Assembly: GCF_014217545.1 (NCBI RefSeq)
Contig: NZ_CP043178.1
Span: 992,001-1,056,000 of the forward strand
Source: Pseudarthrobacter sp. NBSH8
Lineage (GTDB): Bacteria > Actinomycetota > Actinomycetes > Actinomycetales > Micrococcaceae
Length of the DNA stretch: 64,000 bases
Reading direction: 5' to 3'
Shown: one piece after another, positions 43,208 to 51,664 of the stretch
Layout: every line of letters starts with the position of its first letter
Position numbering within the stretch: position 1 is the stretch's first letter
Made by a program: the position numbers and the translations under genes
The notes under the pieces: model-generated
What the model was told of the DNA's origin: nothing
What the model saw: the letters and a program-made list of their open reading frames with translations, nothing else
Database searches by the model: none

Positions 43208-43406
43208 ATATCCCCAGCCTGTGTCACATCCACCAGGACTTGCCACGCCAGCCGCTCAGGATTGTCTCGGTCATCCGCCCGACCACGCCAGCAAGCAAAC
43301 TCGGTTTTTGCTGCTACCCGCGGGCACGAGTGGGCCCCGCAGCCCATGAATCGGTGCTCCGGGGCCGGGCAGTCCGCAACCTTTGGGAGATGCTGCGGAC
43401 TGGCTA

Positions 43407-43439
43407 TGAGGCCAGGGCAGGCGTCCTGCGCTGGCCTCA
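43407..43439. terminator. Bidirectional hairpin between convergent genes
   Basis: TGAGGCCAG / CTGGCCTCA outer arms and GCAGG / CCTGC inner arms around a three-base loop, with one mismatch. It lies between the stops at 43207 and 43460. Confidence 0.75.
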
Positions 43440-43459
43440 GTAGACCGTCAATTAGTCAA

Positions 43460-43984
43460 CTATCCCTCGATCAGGATGGCCGGCTCGGTGAACCCCGCGA
43501 AGGTCAGCGAGTACTCGTAGCTGAGGACGTTGCTGGTGACTTCAGGTGTCCAGTTGGGGTTGGGGCACGTGAAGGTTGCCAGGAAGTCCTCGGTGCTCGT
43601 TCCCGCTGTGGTCTGCGAGGGCACCACGAGCCTGCCGTTCTTCGTGGAGGTGAGTTCGCTAGACGTTTCCGTTGTTACCGACCTCGAGAACGGTTCGACA
43701 ACTTTGCTCTTCGAGCCTGGGTTGTGGCAGACGCCGCTGATTGTGCTGGTGACTTTCAGTTCCACGGTCGCGTTTGTGTTTCCGACGCCTGCTATCTGCG
43801 TGCCAGTACAGGTTACGGTGGTACCGCTGACGGTACAGATGGGCTCGGCAGAGCCCTTCGCGTAGTGGGCTCCCGGTGGAGCGTTGTTGAAGTTTGTGAC
43901 CGCGTGCGCCGCAGTCATGCCTGTTGCGAGGGCGAACAGCATTGCCACGAACAGAGTCAGGACGCGGCGGAGTGATAGCTTCAT
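43460..43984 (-). CDS. Secreted protein of unknown function
   Basis: This is a 174-residue protein. A classical signal peptide (MKLSLRRVLTLFVAMLFALA, cleavage near AHA-VT) leads a Thr/Ser/Val-rich beta domain. Cysteines in PICTVSGTTVTCTG, SGVCHNPG and FTCPNP could form two disulfides. GNTNATVELKVTSTISGVC suggests an immunoglobulin-like fold. No anchor or enzyme motif was found. The gene stands alone, converging on the ABM-like gene through a hairpin. Confidence 0.7.
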   Translation of the reverse strand: MKLSLRRVLTLFVAMLFALATGMTAAHAVTNFNNAPPGAHYAKGSAEPICTVSGTTVTCTGTQIAGVGNTNATVELKVTSTISGVCHNPGSKSKVVEPFSRSVTTETSSELTSTKNGRLVVPSQTTAGTSTEDFLATFTCPNPNWTPEVTSNVLSYEYSLTFAGFTEPAILIEG

Positions 43985-44672
43985 TTTCAGACTTTCTGCA
44001 GATGCCCTGGGCCCGATGCCGAAGGCGGTAGTTACAGGGATTTTGGATCCGGCTTTCGCCGGTCCGTGTGTGTTTCGGGAGCCCCCTCAAGCCCTCCAAA
44101 AGCTACCCGGCCGCAGAACCCAGATTGAGCTGCGCCTTTCAAATCGGGCGAGCGACCCGCAGCGCCGTTGCCTGTGCTGTCCTCGCCACCGAACTGATTA
44201 GGGCCTTGTCCGGCTAATTTTTCTTATCGATATTGGGATTCTTTCAGTGCAGATGCTGCAAATATGAATTCGCCGATTCCCAGCTCGTGGCGGTGTGCAT
44301 GCCGTCAGTGGCAGGCGACACGGAGACTTTGAAACATCACCTCCCGCGGGAACATTTTACCTCTGTGCGGCGCATCGTGGAATGCAGCGGGGCTAAATAG
44401 GGGAGGGCTTGAGGGGCATTTAGGTAGGCGTTCTGCCTCACCTTTCGGTGTCTATTTTTCGGGGTCAACAACGGCGGGCTTCGTCCAGGTTCTCCAGTGA
44501 CATGAGGGGCTTCAGCGGCACACTCCACTGCGATGGAATTGCCCCTTCTGCTCGGCAGTTGCCGCATATCTCGTGGTTGACCGAGGTCAGCGGGCGCGCG
44601 CCGCGCCTCCCGCTTCAGCGCGCCGGTCAGGGTGAAGATACCCCGGTGATCCGGGTGCGCCGGGCTGGTTCC
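43985..44672. other. Long gene-free region with a 15-base inverted repeat
   Basis: About 690 bases between the secreted-protein start and the hipA stop. CCCCTCAAGCCCTCC (44083-44097) recurs inverted as GGAGGGCTTGAGGGG (44402-44416), bounding about 300 AT-richer bases. A small hairpin, CACC-TTTC-GGTG followed by T-rich sequence, lies near 44440-44460. No gene was supported. Confidence 0.4.
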
Positions 44673-45920
44673 TCAGCGCAAGGTCCGGCGGGCTGTCCCC
44701 CCGTTGAGCAGATCGGCTGCCCGGGCGGGGACCAGTTCACCCAGGAAGCCGATGCTGGACTCCGCGCGCGTCGTGGCCGCTGCTCCGGCCACGGCCTCCA
44801 GGGCGGCCGCTGCGGTAGTCCGGGCGTCGTCGGCGTCCAGGCCCCAGGCGGCGCCTTCGCGGACGACATGCTCCAGGGTCAGATGATTCAGCCTTGCCTG
44901 ACCGTCCAGCGCATGGCCGGCATTGACGCTGGGCGCGTAGAGCAGTTGGGTGGGTGCCACGTCGTACAGGGGTGCCAGCAACACCTCGCCGCCGTCGCGG
45001 ATGAGCACCGAATAGTTCTTGGAGTGCGCGTCACCGTTGCCGATGACGAGGTTGAAGGTCACAGCCCGAAGCAGATCGCGCCGAAACGCGTCGTCGTCGC
45101 GGGCATGCGGTGCCGCCGCTGCTATAAGCCTGGTGAGCCTGGACGGCGGCGCCGTGGTGCCCTCGTACTTGGCGCTGCTGGCCAGTGCCAGGGCCTGGGT
45201 GAAGTCTTCCTGGTGGAGACGGCCACCGTCATGGGTCCGGTCGTAACGGGTGACAATGATCGCCTGGCGGGTGCCGAAGGTTTCCAGCCGGGACTCGGCT
45301 GCCGGCAGGCCGGCCGCGGCAGCCACGTTCAGGCACCAGTGCTCCGCCGCGAGCAGATGCGGCATCGGCGAGTCCAAGGGCTCGGGCTTGATGATGTGGG
45401 TGGAGACGGCTCCCCGGCCCGGCCATGCCCAGCCCTCGCCGCGGCGGCTCAGCAGGACCTTGGACTGGATGCCGGCCAGGGAAGCCGTGATAGCGAAGTC
45501 CGCCGGCAGGTCCCAGGTGGGCAACGCTTCGACGACGTTGGTGACCTCAACATCGGTCATCGGGATGGCGTCGGCTGGCCCGTCAGGCGACGTTCCGTCC
45601 GGCACCGCCTGGACGGCTCCGGCGCAGTCAGCCCCGAGTATCCGGAGCAGCCCTAGAGCGTCCGGAGTGGAGAGCCCGTTCACCAAGGCCAGGTGGGAAC
45701 GGACCTGCCCTTCCGGCAGCAGCCCATCAAAATAGTTGAACACGGACGCGCCGGTGATCTTCTTGCGGGTGACCGGCAAAGACAGGGAGAGGAGGATCGA
45801 GCACGCACCGTATTCGGCGATGATGTCGGGGTCGTAGTGAAAGGCCAGTCGCAGGGATGACCCGGACAGCACCCCGATGTGGCGTCCGTGCAGATACACC
45901 TCAAGGCTTTGGCGCTTCAT
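44673..45920 (-). CDS. hipA: HipA-type kinase toxin, second copy
   Basis: This is a 415-residue protein. N-terminal VYLHGRHIGVLSGSSLRLAF, and the ATP-binding segment LAGIQSKVLLSRRGEGWAWP with STHIIKPEP (catalytic lysine). The catalytic loop is FNLVIGNGDAHSKNYSVLI and the metal motif LLAPLYDVAPTQ. It is the classical E. coli-type HipA architecture, unlike the copy at 11983. It should phosphorylate a tRNA synthetase. It overlaps hipB by ATGA and follows two HipB operators. Confidence 0.92.
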   Translation of the reverse strand: MKRQSLEVYLHGRHIGVLSGSSLRLAFHYDPDIIAEYGACSILLSLSLPVTRKKITGASVFNYFDGLLPEGQVRSHLALVNGLSTPDALGLLRILGADCAGAVQAVPDGTSPDGPADAIPMTDVEVTNVVEALPTWDLPADFAITASLAGIQSKVLLSRRGEGWAWPGRGAVSTHIIKPEPLDSPMPHLLAAEHWCLNVAAAAGLPAAESRLETFGTRQAIIVTRYDRTHDGGRLHQEDFTQALALASSAKYEGTTAPPSRLTRLIAAAAPHARDDDAFRRDLLRAVTFNLVIGNGDAHSKNYSVLIRDGGEVLLAPLYDVAPTQLLYAPSVNAGHALDGQARLNHLTLEHVVREGAAWGLDADDARTTAAAALEAVAGAAATTRAESSIGFLGELVPARAADLLNGGTARRTLR

Positions 45921-46174
45921 TGTTTCACCTGCAGTCTGGCGAAACGGGGGACCAGGGCAACGTCACGGCCGACTGCCCGGATGGCGTTCATGGCGATGAC
46001 GATGGACACGGGCTCGCCGTGTTCAAGCCTGACGATGGTTCCCCGGGTGACGCCCAGTTTCTCGGCGACGTCCTGCTGGGTGAGTCCTGCTTCCTTGCGG
46101 GCCTCGGCGATCGACCGGCCAAGGGATGCCGCGTCGACCGCCCGGTAGAAACTGGTTGCCTCAGAATGTTCCAT
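45917..46174 (-). CDS. hipB: HipB-type antitoxin, second copy
   Basis: This is an 85-residue XRE protein. ATG at 46174 is chosen; an in-frame ATG at 46222 would place an operator inside the gene. The helix-turn-helix is LGRSIAEARKEAGLTQQDVA and EKLGVTRGTIVRLEHGE. It represses its own promoter and neutralises HipA. Two matching 18-base palindromes lie just upstream. Confidence 0.88.
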   Translation of the reverse strand: MEHSEATSFYRAVDAASLGRSIAEARKEAGLTQQDVAEKLGVTRGTIVRLEHGEPVSIVIAMNAIRAVGRDVALVPRFARLQVKQ

Positions 46175-46203
46175 ATAACGATCATATGGTCTTCGTGGCA
46201 GAA

Positions 46204-46258
46204 TGTTCAATAACTCGAACATTCTTATCTCGATGTGTAATGTTCGATAAAACGAACA
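46204..46258 (-). promoter_or_regulatory. Two hipBA-2 operators
   Basis: TGTTCAATAACTCGAACA (46204-46221) and TGTTCGATAAAACGAACA (46241-46258) share TGTTC-N8-GAACA, with centres 37 bases apart. This spacing suits cooperative binding of HipB dimers, and the block covers the expected promoter. Confidence 0.75.
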
Positions 46259-46331
46259 CGCCGGGTTTCGGTCCCCAGCCGCCCCTCACCTCGCAAGCCC
46301 GGTCAGGGAACCCTGCGGTCGTGGGCCCGGC

Positions 46332-47099
46332 TCAACCACCGGCCAGGACAACCTCAATCCCGGAGCCGCGGAACTTCTGCACCTGGGCCGGGTCGGCGCC
46401 GTCGTCCGTCACCAGGGTCCACGGGAGCGCGAGCCGCGCCCACGCGTGGAAGGGCCGCAGGCCCAGCTTGGACGAGTCCGCCAGTACATACACAAGATTG
46501 CCGCGCCGGGCCATGAGTTCCTTGAGCCGGGTCTGGGCGTGGTCGGCCTCGCAGATGCCGTCCTCGGCGGTGACGGCGTCTGCGCCGAGGAACACGCGGT
46601 CAAAGCTCATCCGCTCCAGTGCGGCCTCGGCCAGGGGGCCAACGAAGCTTTGGCTCAGGTTCCGCAGCCGGCCGCCGAGGCAGTCCACCTCGATGCCGTC
46701 GGACTCGGCCAGTTCCTGCATGGTGTTGATGCCCGGCGTCGTCACGTACAACCGATCAAACCCGCGCAGTTCGTGGGCCAAGGCACCCACGGTGGAGCCA
46801 GCGTCGAGCAGGATGTTCTCCCCGGGCCGGATCACGGACGCCGCCCAGCGGGCGATGGCCTGTTTCTGCTCAAACGCCTCGCCGGTGCGCTGCCGCAACG
46901 ATGCTTCCGGGTGGGCGCCCAGCGCCATGGCGCCGCCGTAGGTGCGCGCCAGCCGGCCTTGCCCGTTCAGGAGCGCCAGGTCGCGGCGGATGGTGGATGC
47001 CGTGACCTCGAACCGGGCGGACAGTTCCTCCACGGAGGCCAGGCCGGTGGTGAGCGCCAGATGGTAAATCTCTTCGCGCCTGGCATTTGCCGACAGCAT
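46332..47099 (-). CDS. DeoR-family regulator of acid-sugar catabolism
   Basis: This is a 255-residue protein. ATG at 47099 follows AAAGGAGACCGGGA. The DeoR helix-turn-helix lies at residues 5-57: ANARREEIYHLALTTGLASV, ELSARFEVTASTIRRDL. The sugar-phosphate-binding DeoRC domain has ILLDAGSTVGALAHEL and VFLGADAVTAEDG. It lies directly downstream of the kinase/PdxA gene on the same strand and probably represses it, released by a phosphorylated intermediate. Its stop codon is part of a partial dispersed repeat (GGTGGTTGAGCC). Confidence 0.88.
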   Translation of the reverse strand: MLSANARREEIYHLALTTGLASVEELSARFEVTASTIRRDLALLNGQGRLARTYGGAMALGAHPEASLRQRTGEAFEQKQAIARWAASVIRPGENILLDAGSTVGALAHELRGFDRLYVTTPGINTMQELAESDGIEVDCLGGRLRNLSQSFVGPLAEAALERMSFDRVFLGADAVTAEDGICEADHAQTRLKELMARRGNLVYVLADSSKLGLRPFHAWARLALPWTLVTDDGADPAQVQKFRGSGIEVVLAGG

Positions 47100-47156
47100 T
47101 CCCGGTCTCCTTTCCGTGGGCGTGGTTACCATGCTAGTTCCGGCCCCTCATCCAAT

Positions 47157-47181
47157 GGGTTTCGACAGGCTCAACCACCGG
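47157..47181. repeat. Dispersed gene-end repeat, best copy
   Basis: GGGTTTCGACAGGCTCAACC followed by ACCGG, five bases beyond the stop of the kinase/PdxA gene. The same element occurs at 16790 and 34990, doubled at 7201, and in part at 46326 and 56007. Confidence 0.7.
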
Positions 47182-47185
47182 GGGT

Positions 47186-49687
47186 CTACACAGCCACGGC
47201 GGGCCGGGTGGCCATCTCCGCCGCCTGGTGCAGCGCCTCCACCATGCTGCGCGAATCGGCGATCGCCTTGCCGGCAATGTCAAAGGCGGTGCCGTGGTCC
47301 ACGGAGGTCCGGATCACCGGCAGGCCCACGGTGATGTTCACGCCGGCCTCGATGCCCAGCACCTTCACCGGGCCGTGCCCCTGGTCGTGGTACATGGCCA
47401 CCACCAGGTCGTAATCGCCCCGCCCGGCCAGGAAAAACAGCGTGTCCGCGGGCAGCGGGCCGGTGACGTCGATGCCGGCGGCGCGGGCGGCCTTCACCCC
47501 GGGTTCGATCTTCTCGGCTTCCTCGCCCTGGCCGAACAGTCCGCCCTCGCCGGCGTGCGGGTTAATGGCGCAGACGCCGATCTTCGGTTTGGCGATACCG
47601 GCCCGGATCAGCGCCTCGTGGCCGCGGCGGATGGTGCGTTCCACCAGGTCCGGGTTGATCTTCCGGACGGCGTCCATCAGTCCGATGTGCGTGGTCACAT
47701 GGATGACCTTGATCTTGGGCGTGGAGAGCATCATGGACACTTCCTCCGTCCCGGTCAGCTGCGCCAGCAGTTCGGTGTGCCCGGGGAAGACGTGCCCGGC
47801 GGCGTGCAGGGCCTCCTTGTTCAGCGGCGCGGTGCAGATGGCCTGCACCTTCCCGGCCATGGCCAGCTCGCTCGCCACGCGGATGTATTCGTAGGCGGCG
47901 TGCCCGGCCACGGGGGAGAGCTGGCCCCAGGCAAGGTCTGCCGGCAGCAGCGCCAAGTCGATCACGTTCACCCGGCCCGGCGTGAACACCGCGTCCTCTA
48001 CGGAGGAGTTTCTCTGGATGTCCGCTGCGATGCCCAGGATGTCCGCGGCCTGGCGGAGGCGCAGTGCGTCACCGATCACCACGGGTTTGCATTCGGCGTT
48101 GATCTGCGCATTCAGCACGGCGGCTACCACCACCTCGGGTCCAACACCGGCGCCGTCGCCCATGGTGACGGCTACATACGGGAGTTCCGTGGGATCAACA
48201 GCATTCATGGAGGGTCCTTTTCCGGGCAGGGACGGCTGGGGCGCCGTCGGCAGAGGGGAGTGCGTTGTGGGGGGATTCGCTGTGCGGGAGGGTGAAGACG
48301 TTGAGCAGCCGGCCAATACGGCCAATACGGCCAGGATGGTGCGGAGGCTGTCCGTTTCGCCGAAACTGCCCGGGCGGGTGACCACAGGGTTTCCGTCCGG
48401 AGCCAGCGACAGGACGGCGCCGTGCTCAATCTCGCCCTGAACGCCCAGCCGCTGCACACCTACGGCATCGAGCACCGAGCGGGCCGTTTCGCCGCCGGTG
48501 AGCATCAGCGGCCGATCCCTGGCGAGCGGCGCCACTGTCCGGGCCAGGGCGGCGGCAATGGCGGAGGACGCCGCAGGATCCACCGTGGATGCATCCACGG
48601 TCACCGCAGCCGGACCTGCCGCCAGGGCCTGCTGCAGCGCAGCCATGTCAGCGGTTCCCGCCAGCAGGTCTGCCGGGGACAGGGTGATGACGGGAACGCC
48701 GTCCGCGGCAAGGGCCTGCAGCTGTTCCCTGGCCGGGCCGGACGCGGAGCCCACCACCAGCAGGGGAAATCCGCCGGTTGTGCGCTCGCCGAGGGAGGAA
48801 TCTACGACGTCGGCACTTCCGTTGGGTGCCTTGCCGGCAGCCCGAGCCACCGCGGCGCCTAACGCGGTACCTAACGCGGTACCTAACGCGGTACCTAACG
48901 CGGTACCTAACGCGGTGCCGAGAGCTGATCCGAGGGCTGAGGCACCCGCGAACCGGACGCCGGGAATGCTGAGGGCGGCGCTGACAATCGCTTCCAGATC
49001 GGCCTGCGTCTCGGCGTCGCAGACCACCACGGGGAAGGGGTGTTCAGCGCTCGCGTCCTTCAGTGCCGCGGCCAAGGTCTCGCCGCCGCTGCGGACAGTA
49101 GCCAGCCCAACGGAGGACGTACTTAGCGGATGCAGCGCAGCGGCGATGGTTACCGGCGGCGCCGACGGCTCGGCGTGCCACAGCGTGGTCTCGTGCAGTG
49201 GCACACCCTGGTGGTGCACCGTTCCGTTGACGGTGCTGCGGCCCAGCGGCGGCAGCGCCGGGGCCAGAATGACGGGACCTTCCGCGGCGAGCACGTCGAG
49301 CTGGGATGCCACCGGCCCACGGAGCAGGGAGTCGATCTTCAGGAAAACCATGGGGGAGGAGTCGCCGGCAGGAATTGAGTCCAGGACTTGGCGCAACCGT
49401 GCGGCGGCATCGGCGGGGAGCTTCCGGTTGTCAGTATCCAGCACCACAAGCGCGGTGTTTCCCAGGTTCGCGTCCTGCAGGATGTCCCGCAGGGCAGTGG
49501 CAAGCTCCCCCGGGGGGTGCGGGAGCATGCAGACTTGCGGCGCGCCGTCGTGAGACCTTGTGGCACCGGGTACGGTATGCGCGCTCTGCGCATCCTCACC
49601 AGGGGTGCTGGCGAGGGTCCCCAAAAATGCCGCTGCCGTCTCAGCGGCGCCGGAAAGGTCGTCAGCAATCGCAATTATGCGATTCAT
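47186..49687 (-). CDS. Acid-sugar kinase (DUF1537) fused to PdxA-type dehydrogenase
   Basis: This is one open frame of 833 codons. Residues 1 to about 445 are a four-carbon acid-sugar kinase: RIIAIADDLSGAAETAAAF at the N-terminus and MLTGGETARSVLDAVGVQRL for nucleotide binding. After a Ser/Pro/Thr linker, residues about 494-833 are a PdxA2-type dehydrogenase (VAVTMGDGAGVGPEVVVAAV, HVTTHIGLMDAV, VAMYHDQGHGPVK). Together these phosphorylate D-threonate or an isomer and convert it to dihydroxyacetone phosphate. In most genomes they are separate genes. An internal ATG at 48208 with AAAGGACCC upstream may also start a free PdxA. Residues 258-277 are an ALGT tandem repeat. Confidence 0.88.
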   Translation of the reverse strand: MNRIIAIADDLSGAAETAAAFLGTLASTPGEDAQSAHTVPGATRSHDGAPQVCMLPHPPGELATALRDILQDANLGNTALVVLDTDNRKLPADAAARLRQVLDSIPAGDSSPMVFLKIDSLLRGPVASQLDVLAAEGPVILAPALPPLGRSTVNGTVHHQGVPLHETTLWHAEPSAPPVTIAAALHPLSTSSVGLATVRSGGETLAAALKDASAEHPFPVVVCDAETQADLEAIVSAALSIPGVRFAGASALGSALGTALGTALGTALGTALGTALGAAVARAAGKAPNGSADVVDSSLGERTTGGFPLLVVGSASGPAREQLQALAADGVPVITLSPADLLAGTADMAALQQALAAGPAAVTVDASTVDPAASSAIAAALARTVAPLARDRPLMLTGGETARSVLDAVGVQRLGVQGEIEHGAVLSLAPDGNPVVTRPGSFGETDSLRTILAVLAVLAGCSTSSPSRTANPPTTHSPLPTAPQPSLPGKGPSMNAVDPTELPYVAVTMGDGAGVGPEVVVAAVLNAQINAECKPVVIGDALRLRQAADILGIAADIQRNSSVEDAVFTPGRVNVIDLALLPADLAWGQLSPVAGHAAYEYIRVASELAMAGKVQAICTAPLNKEALHAAGHVFPGHTELLAQLTGTEEVSMMLSTPKIKVIHVTTHIGLMDAVRKINPDLVERTIRRGHEALIRAGIAKPKIGVCAINPHAGEGGLFGQGEEAEKIEPGVKAARAAGIDVTGPLPADTLFFLAGRGDYDLVVAMYHDQGHGPVKVLGIEAGVNITVGLPVIRTSVDHGTAFDIAGKAIADSRSMVEALHQAAEMATRPAVAV
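48858..48917. repeat. In-gene tandem repeat, five 12-base units
   Basis: CCTAACGCGGTA is repeated five times without interruption, the last unit ending in G. On the coding strand it gives ALGT repeats inside the kinase domain. Each unit is a multiple of three, so copy changes would alter length but not frame. Confidence 0.92.
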
Positions 49688-49766
49688 CGCTGCCTCCTTT
49701 AGTTTCCGCAGAACTGGGTTCGGTGAAGCCGGTCCGGATCAGTCTGCACAAAACACGCTAATTCAC

Positions 49767-49783
49767 TTGCGTACTTTGCGCAA
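49767..49783. promoter_or_regulatory. Possible DeoR operator
   Basis: TTGCG-TACTTTG-CGCAA lies 80 bases upstream of the kinase/PdxA start. The symmetry and position are suggestive only. Confidence 0.35.
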
Positions 49784-49814
49784 TCCTGCGGCCGCCGGTG
49801 CGGCAGACGTCCGC

Positions 49815-50450
49815 TCAGCCGTTCACGCCGCCGGTACATAGGGCCCCGGGCTCCGGAGCGTTGGGGGACTGGGCGTAGGCGCGGATGAATGGGGCAATGC
49901 GCGGATCGGCGGCGTCCGTCACGGTCAGCTGGGCACCCCAGGCCGTGGCCGTGATGTCAGTCCCGGACACCGTACCGGGGCTGAGTAGGACGTAGGGCTT
50001 GTCCTTGGCCAACGCGGTCAGCGTAGTGACATCGGAAGCGGCCAGGCCGGAGCCGTACGTGATGCTGACGGCGCCGTGCTCCAACGAGTGGACGGCGCGC
50101 TCCTGGTTGACGGATTCGGTGTAAATCCCGCAGTTGGTCCAGGTGGCCGCATGATCACCACCGACTCCGGGCGGGTGGGGGTAATCCACGGGTCCTTCCA
50201 CGTGGTTCCGGGACAGGCCGGTAAAGGTCTGGATGCCCTCGATGGGTTGCCTGGCGGCCTCGGCTGCGGCGTTCTTTTCCTGCGCGGACCCGACGATGGT
50301 CAGGGTGACGGCGGTGATGATGCCCGCCAGGAGCAGGCCAAAACCGCCGAAGAGGAGGATCTTGAGGCGGCGCCGTTTCGCCTGCTGCCGTGCGCGGATA
50401 CCGGCCACGGTCTGTTCGTTTTCGGCGCGTCGTTGGTCTATATTACTCAT
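49815..50450 (-). CDS. DUF3105 membrane-anchored protein
   Basis: This is a 211-residue protein. A charged N-terminus (RRAENEQTVAGIRARQQAKR) leads a single membrane helix (ILLFGGFGLLLAGIITAVTL), so the bulk faces outside. The DUF3105 signature is present: VDYPHPPGVGGDHAATWTNC, GIYTESVNQERAVHSLEHGA. Conserved His, Cys and Glu residues could bind metal. It begins an envelope/copper-associated cluster. Confidence 0.88.
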   Translation of the reverse strand: MSNIDQRRAENEQTVAGIRARQQAKRRRLKILLFGGFGLLLAGIITAVTLTIVGSAQEKNAAAEAARQPIEGIQTFTGLSRNHVEGPVDYPHPPGVGGDHAATWTNCGIYTESVNQERAVHSLEHGAVSITYGSGLAASDVTTLTALAKDKPYVLLSPGTVSGTDITATAWGAQLTVTDAADPRIAPFIRAYAQSPNAPEPGALCTGGVNG

Positions 50451-50499
50451 GCGGAGATTCCTTTACTGGCGGGGCGGGGTATCCCGGCGTCGTCCCCGG

Positions 50500-50605
50500 G
50501 GCATTGGCCGGGGTTGTCGGCGTCGAAGATCACCGTGACCGTTTGTTTGGGCCGGACGATGACGGTGTCTTTCCGGGCGCCGTCGGTCCCGACCTGGAAC
50601 GGCGC
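50500..50605 (-). pseudogene. Multicopper oxidase C-terminal fragment
   Basis: The minus strand reads FQVGTDGARKDTVIVRPKQT, then VTVIFDADNPGQ. This is the segment between the FHLHG and HCH copper motifs of CopA/CueO-type oxidases. The copper-binding ends are missing on both sides. It is a remnant, not a copy of the intact oxidase at 54184, which has a different sequence here. Confidence 0.6.
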
Positions 50606-50683
50606 CGGTCCAGGTGGTAATCGGTGTGAATGCTCATGTGAAGTCCTTCGTAGGGGGTTCTGGAGACGCCGGTGCGCACCGGA

Positions 50684-51583
50684 TCAGTCCGCGTCTGAGG
50701 GCCGGAATGACGCCCCGCCGTCCTTCGACACGATCACACCCTTTGAGGTGGCGGCCCAGATCCACGGCTTTCCGTCCGTGCCTTCCGTTGCGGTAATGGC
50801 CTGAACCTCGCCGCTGACGGCGCCCGTCCGTTCCCAGGACACGCCGGCGTCGGGGGAGTAATACACTGTCCCGTCCGGTGCGACGCCGACGGCCTTGCCG
50901 GCGCTCGCAAACGAGGCGAACTGGATCACAGGTGCCGCCTCGTTCAGCGTCCAGCTGGTTCCGCCATCGGTCGAGCGCTGCACGCCCTTCTGGGTGGTGG
51001 CGAGGACGGCGTCGCTGGCGGGATGAGCGGCCAGAACAGCGGGCACGAAGTCGACGGCGACCGTCTGCCACGTTTCGCCGTCGACGCTGGTCCGGAGTGT
51101 CCCGTCGAAGGCTACGATGCCGGATTTTGTGGCGGCCAGGGCGTGGAAGTCGGATTGCTTCTGCCGTGAGAGTTGCTGCCAGGTCCTGCCGCCGTCAGTG
51201 CTCTTGATCAGGCCGAGCGGGTTGGGCAGGTCCGAGCCTGCGCCAGGGTGCCCCGAAGCATAGAACACGTCCGGGTCACCGGCCGCGGTGAATCCCATGT
51301 AGTCATTGGTTGGTCCGATCTTGACAGCAGGGTTCCGGGACATGTCGAACAGGCCCTCATGGGTGGCCAGAAGCACCTGGCCGGTTTCGCCGTCGACGCT
51401 CAGCCCATGGACGTGGGCGCTCGGCAGTCCGGGCGCCGCGCCGGCTGCTGGGGCTGTTGCTGATCCACCTCCGGAAGGCGAATCGGTGGCTGCCGGGGTG
51501 CAGGCGGAGAGAGCAAGTATCAAGGCTGCTGCCGCGGCTGTCATGGCGGAGGCGGGCGGGCGCTGGCGGGAGGGAAAAGACAT
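50684..51583 (-). CDS. F510_1955-type lipoprotein, sialidase-like propeller
   Basis: This is a 299-residue protein. ATG at 51583 has GGAGCCCCCT upstream. The signal peptide ends in the lipobox LSAC, so it is lipid-anchored outside the membrane. Repeated blades with Asp-box-like motifs (KSTDGGRTWQQLS, QRSTDGGTSWTLN, SPDAGVSWERTG, SKDGGASFRP) indicate a beta-propeller related to exo-alpha-sialidases. HVHGLSVDGETGQVLLATHE is the family signature. Its substrate is unknown. It sits next to DUF305 and DUF3105 genes, as seen in copper-resistance neighbourhoods. Confidence 0.85.
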   Translation of the reverse strand: MSFPSRQRPPASAMTAAAAALILALSACTPAATDSPSGGGSATAPAAGAAPGLPSAHVHGLSVDGETGQVLLATHEGLFDMSRNPAVKIGPTNDYMGFTAAGDPDVFYASGHPGAGSDLPNPLGLIKSTDGGRTWQQLSRQKQSDFHALAATKSGIVAFDGTLRTSVDGETWQTVAVDFVPAVLAAHPASDAVLATTQKGVQRSTDGGTSWTLNEAAPVIQFASFASAGKAVGVAPDGTVYYSPDAGVSWERTGAVSGEVQAITATEGTDGKPWIWAATSKGVIVSKDGGASFRPSDAD

Positions 51584-51664
51584 AGGGGGCTCCAAACGAA
51601 GACGGGAAAAGTCAGGGGATACCCGCGCCGGTCCGCTGCGGGACCGGCGCGTCTGCAGCGCTGG

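Noticed and set aside
48858..48917. Phase-variation switch
   Set aside because: The unit is 12 bases, so slippage keeps the reading frame. It can change length only.
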